DNA of 64,000 nt from Anaerolineae bacterium (GTDB taxonomy: Bacteria > Chloroflexota > Anaerolineae > Aggregatilineales > Phototrophicaceae): the NCBI GenBank assembly GCA_022826865.1, contig JAJDUC010000074.1:1-64000 (forward strand), written 5' to 3'. Below are positions 18,311 through 27,623 of the stretch, piece after piece (positions within the stretch are counted from its first letter, which is position 1; each line of letters starts with the position of its first letter). Below the pieces are notes generated by a model. It worked only from the letters and a program-made list of their open reading frames with translations. It was not told where the DNA came from and searched no databases. Made by a program: the position numbers and the translations under genes.

Positions 18311-19807
18311 TTATAAGCCGGCCGCGCCCAAAGCCGCCCAATCGTAAATTGGCGTGACGGCAATCGTGCCCAGAAGCACGACTACCAGCGTCGTAATGCC
18401 CAACGACCAGGCGTAATTGCGCGGCAACACAATCGGTTTGTCGTCATCCGGGCCGACATCGACATACATCACTTTGATTACCACCAGATAATAGTAGAGC
18501 GCGATGATGGCGTTGGTCACGGCGATTAAAGCCAGACCGACCAGGTTGGCGTTGACCGCCGCCTGAAACAGGAAGAACTTGCCGAAAAACCCCGCCGTCG
18601 GCGGTATCCCGCCCAGGGAGAGCAAGCCGACGGTGATGAAAAGCGCCAACCAGGGACTGCGGCGGTTCAAACCGGCCAAGTCACTGATTTCTTCGCTATC
18701 GGTTGCCGAGATGAACAGAATGACGCCGCCGAAGACCAACAGATTGGTGAAGATATACATAAACATGTAGAAGCTGACCGATGCCACTGCAAGGCTGTCA
18801 TTCAGGCCTTGCAAGGCGGCGACGCCGATCAGCGTGTAGCCGGCTTGGGCAATGGATGAATAAGCCAGAAGCCGCTTGATATTGCTCTGACGCAAGGCGA
18901 CGACATTGCCCAGCGTCATGCTGACGACCGAGACGACCACCAGCAAGTTGACCCAGAAGTCCTGAATCACGACGCCGGCGATGAGCAAGTCCGCCGGGAA
19001 GACGGCGGTCAAGAATCGAAGAAGCAAGGCAAAGCTTGCCGCTTTACTTGACACGCTGACGAATGCGGTGACGGGCGTCGGCGCGCCTTCATAGACATCG
19101 GGCGTCCAGAAGTGGAAGGGGACGGCGCTGATTTTGAAACCGAAGCCGACCACCACCATGACCAGCGCGGTCATCACGGCGATCAGATTGTCGCCCGGTC
19201 CAGCGCCCAAGGCAGTGGCGATGCCGGCGAGATTTGTCGTGCCGGTGAAGCCATAAAGCAGGCTGAAGCCGAATAGCATGATCGCCGAAGCAAAGGCGCC
19301 ATATAAGAAATACTTCATGCCGCTTTCTGCGGAGCGTTGATCGCCGCGGCGGAAGCTGGCCAGCATATATAGCGGAATCGACAAGGTCTCAAGCGCCACG
19401 AATACCAGGATCAGATCGCTGGCGCTGGACATCATCAGGCCGCCGAGCGTCGCCACAATGACAATAAGATAGAATTCGCCTTTGTCGCCGACGCCTTTTT
19501 CGCCGGCCGCCATCAGGCATGTCACCGCCCCCGCCAACAGGAGCATCACTTTGAAGATCTGCGAGAGCGGGTCATAGTTGACCATGCCGCCCCAGAGCAA
19601 TACGCCATATTCAAACAGAGCGGGATCGGGCTGCCAGATCAAGGGCGTCAGCGCGAGCAGCGTCATGCCAATGGCCGAAAGCGTTCCGACCTGCCGCCGC
19701 GCCGCGGGCGAACCATAGATATCAGCGAAGAGCACGACGATGGCCAATGTCGTCAGGCCGACCTCTGGCAAGACGGATGGCAGCTGCGCCCAGAGATCAA
19801 ATTCCAT
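18311..19807 (-). CDS. nuoN: NADH-quinone oxidoreductase subunit N
   Basis: Antiporter-like proton-pumping subunit of respiratory complex I, 498 aa with about 14 membrane helices. Diagnostic segments are FHFWTPDVYEGAPTPVTAFV (the broken helix 7 region), KAASFALLLRFLTAVFP with its Lys, and SNIKRLLAYSSIAQAGYTLIG. The C-terminal part ends in the usual ALYYYLVVIKVMY helix. It is the last nuo gene of the leftward run; its start is 1 bp from the stop of the second nuoM. Confidence 0.97.
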   Translation of the reverse strand: MEFDLWAQLPSVLPEVGLTTLAIVVLFADIYGSPAARRQVGTLSAIGMTLLALTPLIWQPDPALFEYGVLLWGGMVNYDPLSQIFKVMLLLAGAVTCLMAAGEKGVGDKGEFYLIVIVATLGGLMMSSASDLILVFVALETLSIPLYMLASFRRGDQRSAESGMKYFLYGAFASAIMLFGFSLLYGFTGTTNLAGIATALGAGPGDNLIAVMTALVMVVVGFGFKISAVPFHFWTPDVYEGAPTPVTAFVSVSSKAASFALLLRFLTAVFPADLLIAGVVIQDFWVNLLVVVSVVSMTLGNVVALRQSNIKRLLAYSSIAQAGYTLIGVAALQGLNDSLAVASVSFYMFMYIFTNLLVFGGVILFISATDSEEISDLAGLNRRSPWLALFITVGLLSLGGIPPTAGFFGKFFLFQAAVNANLVGLALIAVTNAIIALYYYLVVIKVMYVDVGPDDDKPIVLPRNYAWSLGITTLVVVLLGTIAVTPIYDWAALGAAGL

Positions 19808-21529
19808 CTAGCCACCTCCCAGCAAGGCGATAAGGGGTCGGATGCCGGATTCGATCATCGGCGCCATGATCGGCGGGTACAAGCCTAGGATGATGAGCGG
19901 CGCGCCCAGGATGATCAACACGATGCGATCGGTCATCTCAATATTCCCGACATCATGAAAACGCTCCGCGTCAAACTCGCCGAAAAACACCTGCCCGGCC
20001 ACACGGAGCACATAAGCGGCCGTGATGACGATGCCCAAAGCCGCAATCACGACCAGGACGCTATAGTAGTTGCTGAGCTGGAAGCCGCCGAGTTGGAGCG
20101 TGATTTGTTCGGATGCGGCCCACATCCCCTGGAAGATCGGGAATTCAGCGATGAAACCGCTAAGCCCGGGCATGCCCATGCTGGTGAGACCGCCGATGAC
20201 AAAGGCGATGCCGACCCAGGGCATTACCTTCATGAAGCCGCCCAGGCTCGGAATATCGCGTGTATGGGCGCGGTCATAGACCATGCCCACCACACCGAAG
20301 AAGAGCGCCGTCATGGCGCCATGGCTGAACATCTGGATGCCGGCGCCGGTCATGCCGGTCTGGTTCATCGTCGCCCAGCCCATGCTCACCAAGCCCATGT
20401 GGCTGACCGAAGAGAAACCGATGACATATTTGAAGTCGCGCTGGCGGAATGCGATCAGCGCGCCATATACGACATTGATCAAAGTCAAAAAGACCATCCA
20501 GGGCAGATGCGTATCCGCGCCTTCTGGCAATAGCTGCATGCCGCAACGCAAGGCGGCGAAAGCGCCCACTTTCATCAGGACGCCGGCGTGAATCATGGAG
20601 ACGGCGGTTGGCGCCGCGACATGACCGTCGGGCGACCAGTTGTGGAAGGGGAATACGCCGGCGAGCACGCCGAAGCCCAGGAACATGAAGGGGAACCAGA
20701 ACTTGGCGAAGTTCAGCCCGGCAATGCCGAGGATGTCAATGGCGAAGGCGCCGTTTTCGGCCGCCAAGGTCAGATGAACGATGCTCCAGCTGTAGGCGCC
20801 GCTATCGGGCGGCAAGATGCCGCCGTCAACCGCCACCCTCAGAACATCAGCGCCGGCTCCGGAAAAATAATCGCCCGCGGCGAAATACATCGCCACCGCG
20901 CCAACCAAGGCAAAAACTGAGCCGACCAGAATGTAAAGGGTCAGCTTCATGGCGGCGTATTCGCGCAGCTTGACCCAGCCCCAACCGGCGATGAGCAAAT
21001 ACATAGGAAAAATCGCCAGTTCGTAGAAAAAGAAAAGCATAAAGAGATCGACAGCGATGAAAACACCGAAGACACCGGCGACCAGAAACATGAACACGGC
21101 CATGAATTCGCGCAGGCGATCTTGAATGTTCCAGGAGATGAGCACACCCGCGACCGCCACCATGCCGGTCAACAGAACCATAGGCGCGGAAACGCCGTCA
21201 ACGCCGACATGATAGGCGATGCCAAGCGATTCGACCCAGACAACGCGCTGTTCAAAGGCGAGCGCGTCAACGAACATCTGCGTCCCGCTGAGTTCCGCGC
21301 CCGACGCCAGCATTGCCGCCTGTGTTTCCAGCAAACCGCCGGCTTGCTTGACGTAGTTGTCGTAACCGAAGAACACGGCGAGTGAAAGCGCCAGCGCCGC
21401 CGATGCCGCCGTAACGCCGATGCCCCGAACCAGATCTCGATTCTTCCGATCCAGGAAGAGGATGACCACACCCGCAATAATGGGAATGAAGATAATGGCG
21501 GTGAGGACTGAAAAGCCGGTTGATACCAT
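19808..21529 (-). CDS. nuoM: NADH-quinone oxidoreductase subunit M, second copy
   Basis: A second NuoM-type antiporter-like subunit, 573 aa, next to a full nuoM. Features are FFFYELAIFPMYLLIAGWG (Glu in the proton path), KFWFPFMFLGFGVLAGVFPF with HNWSPDGHVAAPTAVSMI, LKVGAFAALRCGMQLL (Lys) and DFKYVIGFSSVSHMG. It is more like NuoM than NuoL or NuoN in length and motifs, and differs clearly from its neighbour, so it is not a recent duplicate. Two NuoM in one cluster fit the enlarged '2M' complex I type, which is thought to pump one more proton. Confidence 0.9.
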   Translation of the reverse strand: MVSTGFSVLTAIIFIPIIAGVVILFLDRKNRDLVRGIGVTAASAALALSLAVFFGYDNYVKQAGGLLETQAAMLASGAELSGTQMFVDALAFEQRVVWVESLGIAYHVGVDGVSAPMVLLTGMVAVAGVLISWNIQDRLREFMAVFMFLVAGVFGVFIAVDLFMLFFFYELAIFPMYLLIAGWGWVKLREYAAMKLTLYILVGSVFALVGAVAMYFAAGDYFSGAGADVLRVAVDGGILPPDSGAYSWSIVHLTLAAENGAFAIDILGIAGLNFAKFWFPFMFLGFGVLAGVFPFHNWSPDGHVAAPTAVSMIHAGVLMKVGAFAALRCGMQLLPEGADTHLPWMVFLTLINVVYGALIAFRQRDFKYVIGFSSVSHMGLVSMGWATMNQTGMTGAGIQMFSHGAMTALFFGVVGMVYDRAHTRDIPSLGGFMKVMPWVGIAFVIGGLTSMGMPGLSGFIAEFPIFQGMWAASEQITLQLGGFQLSNYYSVLVVIAALGIVITAAYVLRVAGQVFFGEFDAERFHDVGNIEMTDRIVLIILGAPLIILGLYPPIMAPMIESGIRPLIALLGGG

Positions 21530-21539
21530 TTGCGGGTTC

Positions 21540-23174
21540 CTAGCTCGCCAAACCGGCGAAAATGGCCGAGACCGTGGTATTGATTATGGGCAGGATCCAA
21601 TTCGGATACACGCCAGTCAACAGCATAAGAACGAGCAGTGGCGCAATGGCGAGCAATTCGGCCGGCGTTAGTTCCAGGTTATAATCGCGCCAGCGCATAT
21701 TGAAGGGACCATGCAGCACAGCGCGTATGCCCTTGAGGATGTAGCCGCCGGTAAAGAGCAAGCCGATCATGGCGATTGCTGTCAGCGCGGTGTAAACCGG
21801 CCAGGCGCCGCGCACAATCAGAAATTCGCTGACAAATCCATTGAGGCCGGGCAAGCCCAGGCTGGCGAAGCTGGTGAAGAGCAGGATCCCCCCGAACACC
21901 GGCGCCTTGACCCAGAGACCGCCATAATCCGAAAGTTCGCGCGTATGCGTCTTGTGATAGAGCGCTCCGGCCAGCAAAAACATGCCCGCTGAACTGAGCC
22001 CGTGATTGAACATCTGTAAGACTGTGCCGTTGGCCGCGAGAATGGCGGTCTGCACATCGGCGTTTGGATCGCTGCCGGACCAGATTTGAGCGTAGGTCTG
22101 CGCCAACACGGCGATACCGATACCGACAAATCCCATGTGGTTGACCGAACTATAGGCGACCAGGCGTTTGATATCGCTCTGGCCGAAGGCGGCGAAAGCG
22201 CCTAGCACAATGCCGACCACCGAAAGGATGGCGAAACAGGTCGCGACATTGACGCCTATGATGACCACCTCAGCAAGCCAAACTTCGGGGAAGAGCGGAA
22301 TAACAAGCCGGATGAATCCGTATGCGCCCAGCTTCAGCATGATGCCGGCCAGCAGCATGGAGCCGGCGGTCGGCGCCTCGCCGTGGGCATCGGGCAGCCA
22401 GGTATGGAAGGGCCAAATCGGCACTTTGATGCAGAAGGCGACAAAAAAGCCGGCGAATGCCAAAGCCTTAACCGCGCTGACGTCGATGCCGAGCAGGGCC
22501 TCGCCCTGCCGGAAGAGCGGCCAGGTCGCGGTGAGATCCGCCATGTTATAGGTTCCCGACGACCAGCCGATAAGCTGCGTCGCCAGCAGCATGCCCAGCG
22601 TGCCGCCGAAAGAATAGATCATGAATTTGGTCGAAGCGTAGAAGCGACCGCTGAATTTGACGCCGGATTTGGGCAGGCTGCCCCACTGGTTGATCAAGAA
22701 ATACATCGGCACCAGCGTCAGTTCGTAAAAGAGGAAGAAGACCATCAGGTCCATCGCCACAAACACGCCCATGCTGCCGGTTTCGAAGAGCAGCAGCAGC
22801 GCCAGGTGCATATTCGAGCGGTCTTCGATATTCCAGCTCGCCAGGATGGCCAAAGGCGTCAAGATCCCGGTCAGCAGCACCATGACCGCGCTGATCCCGT
22901 CTATGCCGAGCGTCCAGCGCGCGCCAAGCGCCTCGAACCAGGGGGAGTCCTGTGTCACGATGAATTGTTCGTCGCCGATGGCCAATCCCGCCACCTGATA
23001 ATCGGCGAAGACCTTGATGGACAGCAGCGCCAGCAGCAGCGATAGCGCCAGAGCGACCCAGCGCCCGAGTTGCTTGCTGGGCGCCAGGGAGGCGAGCGAC
23101 GCCACGATGAATGCGCTGAGCGCCGGCCCGAAGACCAATACCGAGAGCGCGTCTATCCCAAAAACGTCAATCAT
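21540..23174 (-). CDS. nuoM: NADH-quinone oxidoreductase subunit M, first copy
   Basis: Proton-pumping membrane subunit, 544 aa from ATG 23174. That start has GGGGGA 7 nt upstream and is preferred over GTG 23189. Typical NuoM segments are FFLFYELTLVPMYFLINQWG, KVPIWPFHTWLPDAHGEAPT, GIMLKLGAYGFIRLVIPLFP and DIKRLVAYSSVNHMGFV. It lies between nuoL (15-bp gap) and the divergent second nuoM (10-bp gap). The protein ends after TNWILP-like helices without extra domains. Confidence 0.95.
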   Translation of the reverse strand: MIDVFGIDALSVLVFGPALSAFIVASLASLAPSKQLGRWVALALSLLLALLSIKVFADYQVAGLAIGDEQFIVTQDSPWFEALGARWTLGIDGISAVMVLLTGILTPLAILASWNIEDRSNMHLALLLLFETGSMGVFVAMDLMVFFLFYELTLVPMYFLINQWGSLPKSGVKFSGRFYASTKFMIYSFGGTLGMLLATQLIGWSSGTYNMADLTATWPLFRQGEALLGIDVSAVKALAFAGFFVAFCIKVPIWPFHTWLPDAHGEAPTAGSMLLAGIMLKLGAYGFIRLVIPLFPEVWLAEVVIIGVNVATCFAILSVVGIVLGAFAAFGQSDIKRLVAYSSVNHMGFVGIGIAVLAQTYAQIWSGSDPNADVQTAILAANGTVLQMFNHGLSSAGMFLLAGALYHKTHTRELSDYGGLWVKAPVFGGILLFTSFASLGLPGLNGFVSEFLIVRGAWPVYTALTAIAMIGLLFTGGYILKGIRAVLHGPFNMRWRDYNLELTPAELLAIAPLLVLMLLTGVYPNWILPIINTTVSAIFAGLAS

Positions 23175-23189
23175 GAATGCGTCCCCCAC

Positions 23190-25520
23190 TTAGGCGCCCG
23201 CCGATAGAACGAGGACGATGCCGATGACAACCGCCGCGGCCAGGACTAGGAGCAGATACAACTGCACGCGTCCGCTCTGCATGCGCCGCAGCCAGCCGCC
23301 GATGTTGAAAATCGCAATTGGAATGCCATCGCCGACGCCATCAATCAGCCAAAGATTGAGCACCTTGATTAGATCGCCCAGCCAGGTCGAGATGCGCGCA
23401 ATCAAGTGCAAGAAAGCGTCGATGATGCCGCGGTCCAAGAAGGCGATGACCTGCAGGCCCAGCCATTGCGACGGCTTTACAAATACCCGCTCATAGAGGT
23501 CGTCGAGATAATATCGATTCTGCAGAACCGGATGCAGCGGGCCGAGCGCGTCTTCCAGCGGATCTTTCTGGCCAGCTTTAAGCGGCTTGCGCCAGTAGGT
23601 CAGCCAGCCCAGCCAAAGCCCCAGCAGCGCGACCACAATCGAGGTCGCGACAGGCACAATGTTGAAGGGCGGCGCATGTGGATGATAATCCGGCAGCGAG
23701 CTGTAGGCGGCGGTCGCTTCTGGCAAGGGCAGCGCCTCTATCACCAGATGGTGGAAGGCGTTGTATTCCGGCGAGAAGATGGGGCCGAGAATGGGGAAGT
23801 CCGTCGGCACGCCAACGAAACCGGCGGCAATCGCAAATACCGCCAGGATCAGCAGCGGGAGCGTCATCGTGAAGCTGATGACGCCCTGCCCCAGATTGGC
23901 GTGTTTGGCCGCTTCGCTGCGCGCTTCGCCGCCGAAGGTCAGTGAGATTTGGCGCATGGTATAAAAGGCGGTCATAAATGCGGCGAGCGCCAGCAACACA
24001 AAGACCAGGGCATGGGCGCCGCTGCCATATTTGTCCAACACCAGCCAGGCATCGGCCAGGATCTCGTCTTTGGACCAAAAGCCGGCGGTGACGATGGGCA
24101 AACCGGAAAGCGACAAGCCGCCGATCAGGAATGTCCAGAAGGTCACGGGCATGGTCTTGCGCAGGCCGCCCATATTGCGCATATCCTGCGGATCGAAGTG
24201 CGAACCCCCCTCGGTCCCCCCATCGGGATGGGGGGAGGCAAGATCATGACTATGCTCGTGGACGTGATGCTCGCCATGTTCCATGCCATGGATGACCGAG
24301 CCGGCCGCCATAAAGAGCAGGGCTTTGAAGAAGGCGTGCGTGATGAGATGAAAGGCAGCCGCAACATAGGCGCCGATTCCAAGCGCCGCCATCATGAATC
24401 CAAGTTGGGAAATGGTCGAATAGGCCAGAACTGCTTTGACATCATTTTGCGCCACCGCCATGGTGGCGGCCAGCAGTGCAGTGAAGGCGCCGACAACAGC
24501 CATGAACGCAAGCGGTTCGGTCAAGATGCCGTGATGGGGGTCGCCGCCGGCGGCAAAAAGCGGATAGAGGCGGATTAGCGAGAATATGCCGGCCGAGACC
24601 ATGGCGGCGGCGTGAATCATGGCGCTGACCGGGGTCGGACCTTCCATGGCGTCGGGCAGCCAGACATGCAGCGGGAACTGCGCCGATTTGCCGACCGTGC
24701 CGATGATGAGGAAGATGCCGATGATGCTGGCGGCGCTTACCGTCCAACCGCCGAATATGATCGGCGCCGTCGTCGCCAGGCTGTCCAGAGCCGCCGGGTT
24801 GTACATGATCTCGCGGAAGCTCAGTGTGCCTGTGATGCTGTAGAGATAAGCGATGCCAAGCAGCATAACGACATCGGCGATGCGCGTGGTTGTGAAGGCT
24901 TTGATCGCCGCTTTGTATGCGCTCTCTTTCTCGAACCAGAAGCCGATGAGCATATAGGAGCAAACGCCCATGATTTCCCAACCGACAAAGAACAGCAGCA
25001 CATTGTCGGCCACGACAAGGGTCAGCATAGCGCCGGCAAAAAGCGAGATGAGCGCGAAGAAGCGGGCTTGACGCGGGTCATGCGCCATATAGCCGATGGA
25101 ATAAATGAAGATCATGAGAGTGGCGATTGGCACCATCACCAGCATAATGACAGTCGCGGGATCAACCAGGACGCCCATGTGAAAGGCGGTAGCGCCGGTG
25201 TCCATCCAGACGAAGCTGCTCGCGAGCGCCTCTTGCCCGATGTGATGCAATTGCGAGGCGTTGTAAAGCGTCATCCAACTGATGATCAGCGCCGCGATCA
25301 CGCCGGCCAAGCCGATGAAGACACTGACGACGCGGCTGTAGCGCGCGACAACCGGAACCAGCATGCCATCGTAATCGGGATGATGACCGCCATATTCGCG
25401 CTGGTCGCTGGCCGGCGCCAGCTTCGACTTGTTGGTCAGCAGCGTGATGATCAAGAAGGCCAGCAAGGGACCGGCCGGGATCAGCCAGGGCAGCGCGTTT
25501 GGATCGTTGAAGACTTCCAT
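23190..25520 (-). CDS. nuoL: NADH-quinone oxidoreductase subunit L
   Basis: Distal antiporter-like subunit of complex I with the long lateral helix, 776 aa (E. coli NuoL has 613). The conserved core includes FFVGWEIMGVCSYMLIGFWF, FPLHVWLPDAMEGPTPVSAM and DVKAVLAYSTISQLGFM. Two parts make it longer. One is a His/Asp/Gly-rich insert near residues 410-445 (HGMEHGEHHVHEHSHD, then PHPDGGTEGG), coded partly by a palindrome at 24216-24235. The other is an extended C-terminal region (RYYLDDLYERVFVKPSQWLG to VQLYLLLVLAAAVVIG) with additional amphipathic and membrane helices. It follows nuoK by 9 bp. Confidence 0.96.
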   Translation of the reverse strand: MEVFNDPNALPWLIPAGPLLAFLIITLLTNKSKLAPASDQREYGGHHPDYDGMLVPVVARYSRVVSVFIGLAGVIAALIISWMTLYNASQLHHIGQEALASSFVWMDTGATAFHMGVLVDPATVIMLVMVPIATLMIFIYSIGYMAHDPRQARFFALISLFAGAMLTLVVADNVLLFFVGWEIMGVCSYMLIGFWFEKESAYKAAIKAFTTTRIADVVMLLGIAYLYSITGTLSFREIMYNPAALDSLATTAPIIFGGWTVSAASIIGIFLIIGTVGKSAQFPLHVWLPDAMEGPTPVSAMIHAAAMVSAGIFSLIRLYPLFAAGGDPHHGILTEPLAFMAVVGAFTALLAATMAVAQNDVKAVLAYSTISQLGFMMAALGIGAYVAAAFHLITHAFFKALLFMAAGSVIHGMEHGEHHVHEHSHDLASPHPDGGTEGGSHFDPQDMRNMGGLRKTMPVTFWTFLIGGLSLSGLPIVTAGFWSKDEILADAWLVLDKYGSGAHALVFVLLALAAFMTAFYTMRQISLTFGGEARSEAAKHANLGQGVISFTMTLPLLILAVFAIAAGFVGVPTDFPILGPIFSPEYNAFHHLVIEALPLPEATAAYSSLPDYHPHAPPFNIVPVATSIVVALLGLWLGWLTYWRKPLKAGQKDPLEDALGPLHPVLQNRYYLDDLYERVFVKPSQWLGLQVIAFLDRGIIDAFLHLIARISTWLGDLIKVLNLWLIDGVGDGIPIAIFNIGGWLRRMQSGRVQLYLLLVLAAAVVIGIVLVLSAGA

Positions 25521-25529
25521 AGGCGGCTC

Positions 25530-25847
25530 TTATCCTTTCAGCGCTCGGGCTTCTTCCGGGATGACCGAGCGCCGATTGCGATAGACCGTGATGATAATCG
25601 CCAGACCAACCGCCGCTTCCGCCGCCGCCACAATGAGCACAAAAGCAGTGAAGGCATAGCCATTGAGCAGCAGGTCGGTGCCGGTTTCGCTGTAGCGCCA
25701 AAAGGCGACCAGATTGATGTTGACCGCGTTCAGCATCAATTCCACGGACATCAGCACCGCGACCGCGTTGCGCCGCGCCAGGACGCCGAAGACACCGAGC
25801 GAAAACAGAGCCGCGGCGACCGCCAGATACATCCAGAGAGGCGCCAT
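25530..25847 (-). CDS. nuoK: NADH-quinone oxidoreductase subunit K
   Basis: Small three-helix complex I subunit, 105 aa from ATG 25847. This start has GGAGG 9 nt upstream and is preferred over GTG 25856. The conserved membrane Glu lies in VLMSVELMLNAVNI, followed by the second conserved Glu in AAAEAAVGLAIII. Both take part in proton transfer between the quinone site and the antiporter subunits. It is flanked by nuoJ and nuoL in the usual order. Confidence 0.97.
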   Translation of the reverse strand: MAPLWMYLAVAAALFSLGVFGVLARRNAVAVLMSVELMLNAVNINLVAFWRYSETGTDLLLNGYAFTAFVLIVAAAEAAVGLAIIITVYRNRRSVIPEEARALKG

Positions 25848-25861
25848 GCTCGCCACCCTCC

Positions 25862-26374
25862 CTACGCGCTCTCGTCGCGGGCGATGAAGATAGCCCCGAT
25901 CATCGCGGCCGTCAACAAGACCGACGCCAGCAAGAAAGGCACGACGTAACCGTTCTCATCCACCAGCGCCGCGCCCAGGTCGCGCGTGGAAGCGACGTAT
26001 TCAGGCGCGGATTCCGGCAGATGCCCGCTGAAGATCGGCACGGTCACGCCAAAAAGCAAAATCAAAAAAAGAGCGAGCGAGACGATGAAACTGGGAAGAA
26101 TGCGGATGTAGCGCTCTTTAATGCGCGTGACGCTGCGCGTGAGCATTACGGCGAATGTGATCAATATGGCGATAGCGCCGATATAAACCAGCACTTGCAC
26201 CGCCGCCAGAAAAGGCGCGCTGAGCAAGACAAAATATCCAGCGACGCCAAAAAGACTGACCATGAGCCAGATTGTGCCCTGGAACAGGTTGCGCGTTGTT
26301 ACGACGCCGATGCCGCCGCCAAGGGTGAAGATCGTGAAGACGACAAATCCGATTGTGATGGCGTTCAATTCCAT
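25862..26374 (-). CDS. nuoJ: NADH-quinone oxidoreductase subunit J
   Basis: A 170-aa complex I subunit with five membrane helices. The region AAVQVLVYIGAIAILITFAVML includes the pi-bulge helix with the VYIGAI signature typical of NuoJ/ND6. The C-terminal helix (PFLLASVLLTAAMIGAIFIA) closes the protein. Spacing of 12 bp from nuoH and 14 bp to nuoK shows a single operon. NuoI, normally between H and J, is absent here. Confidence 0.96.
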   Translation of the reverse strand: MELNAITIGFVVFTIFTLGGGIGVVTTRNLFQGTIWLMVSLFGVAGYFVLLSAPFLAAVQVLVYIGAIAILITFAVMLTRSVTRIKERYIRILPSFIVSLALFLILLFGVTVPIFSGHLPESAPEYVASTRDLGAALVDENGYVVPFLLASVLLTAAMIGAIFIARDESA

Positions 26375-26386
26375 GTCGCGGCTCTC

Positions 26387-27604
26387 CTAATCCGCCGCCG
26401 CTTGGGCCAAGGACGCTTGAGCAATCTGCGATTCGCGTCGGGCTTCCCGGCCCCGCTTGCGCATCATGCCGAGTAAATACAGAATCATGAAGCCATTGAT
26501 AACAAGGAGAATGAAGGTGGTCGGCAGCATCTGGCCGAAACTCGCGCCCATCAAGTCCCGCGGCGCCCATCCCAGCTCCTGCATGATCTTCAGCGCAAGC
26601 GAAATGAGGATCACGTTGGCAATCGAGAGCGGCACCAGGAACTTCCAATTAAATGCCATGATCTGGTCTATGCGGAGGCGCGGGACGGTGTTGCGCAGCC
26701 AGAGCGTGGTGAAATAAATCAAGCCGCCTTTCGCGCCCAGCCAGGCGAAAGCAATCAAGGGAGACTCGTAATAGAGCGGGCCCATCCAGCCGCCGAAGAA
26801 GAGCAAGGCCATCAGGATGCCATTCGTGAATACATGCAGGAATTCGGCGGCGAAGAACATGCCGAATTTCATTCCGGAATATTCAATGTTGAACCCGGCC
26901 ACCAACTCGGATTCCGCTTCGATCAAGTCGAAAGGGGCGCGGCCGGTCTCAGCTTGCGAAGAGATATAGAAGATGACAAAGGCCAATGGCGAAAGCGCGA
27001 CAAACCACATGCCGGTTTGGGCGTTGACGATATCGAGCAAGCTCATGCTGCCAGCCAGCAGAACGGGAAGGAGCAAAGCAAAGACCAGTGGCACTTCGTA
27101 GCTCACCAAAAGCGAGACGACGCGGAAGGCGCCGAGAAGCGCGTACTTGTTGTTGCTGGCCCAGCCGGCGACCATGATGGCCAAGGCGCCGAAAGAGGCG
27201 ATCGCCACAAAATACAAGGCGCCGATCTCCAGGTCTACGCCGTAATGGAAAGGCGTAAAGGGAATGACCGCCCAAATAAGAACAACCGAAGCGAAAGAGA
27301 CAAGCGGCGCCGCATTATAGAGGACGCGGTCCGCGGCGGCGGGCGTAATGTCTTCTTTGCTCAAGAGCTTGATCATGTCGGCGATGGTCTGAAGCAGTCC
27401 AACGGGTCCGACGCGATTCGGCCCGATGCGGTCCTGGATACGCGCCGCCACCTTGCGCTCGATCCAGATGAGCAGGATGACGGTAATCAGCGGAACGCCG
27501 CTAACCAGGAGAACACCGACCAGCAGGGACAAAAACTGCGCCAAGCCGGCATCGGCGCCGGCCTCGACCAGCACACTGCATAAGCCGGTACAAAGTTCGT
27601 CCAT
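26387..27604 (-). CDS. nuoH: NADH-quinone oxidoreductase subunit H
   Basis: Membrane subunit that forms the quinone pocket together with subunits B and D, 405 aa. Conserved stretches are IWIERKVAARIQDRIGPNRV, SKEDITPAAADRVLY, RAPFDLIEAESELVAGFNIEYSG (the acidic E-channel) and TVPRLRIDQIMAFNWKFLVP. The C-terminus has an additional charged tail (RKRGREARRESQIAQAS). It follows nuoA directly (19 bp), without the nuoB, C, D that usually lie between. Confidence 0.97.
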   Translation of the reverse strand: MDELCTGLCSVLVEAGADAGLAQFLSLLVGVLLVSGVPLITVILLIWIERKVAARIQDRIGPNRVGPVGLLQTIADMIKLLSKEDITPAAADRVLYNAAPLVSFASVVLIWAVIPFTPFHYGVDLEIGALYFVAIASFGALAIMVAGWASNNKYALLGAFRVVSLLVSYEVPLVFALLLPVLLAGSMSLLDIVNAQTGMWFVALSPLAFVIFYISSQAETGRAPFDLIEAESELVAGFNIEYSGMKFGMFFAAEFLHVFTNGILMALLFFGGWMGPLYYESPLIAFAWLGAKGGLIYFTTLWLRNTVPRLRIDQIMAFNWKFLVPLSIANVILISLALKIMQELGWAPRDLMGASFGQMLPTTFILLVINGFMILYLLGMMRKRGREARRESQIAQASLAQAAAD

Positions 27605-27623
27605 CGTCGTCTCCCGCCCGCGC

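Noticed and set aside
18310..18315. TATAAT as an atp promoter
   Set aside because: There is no -35 at the right distance; kept only as a remark in the atpZ-like entry.
24612..25949. 445-codon open frame on the plus strand
   Set aside because: Antisense to nuoL, nuoK and nuoJ, very rich in charged residues and crossing three real genes; a shadow.
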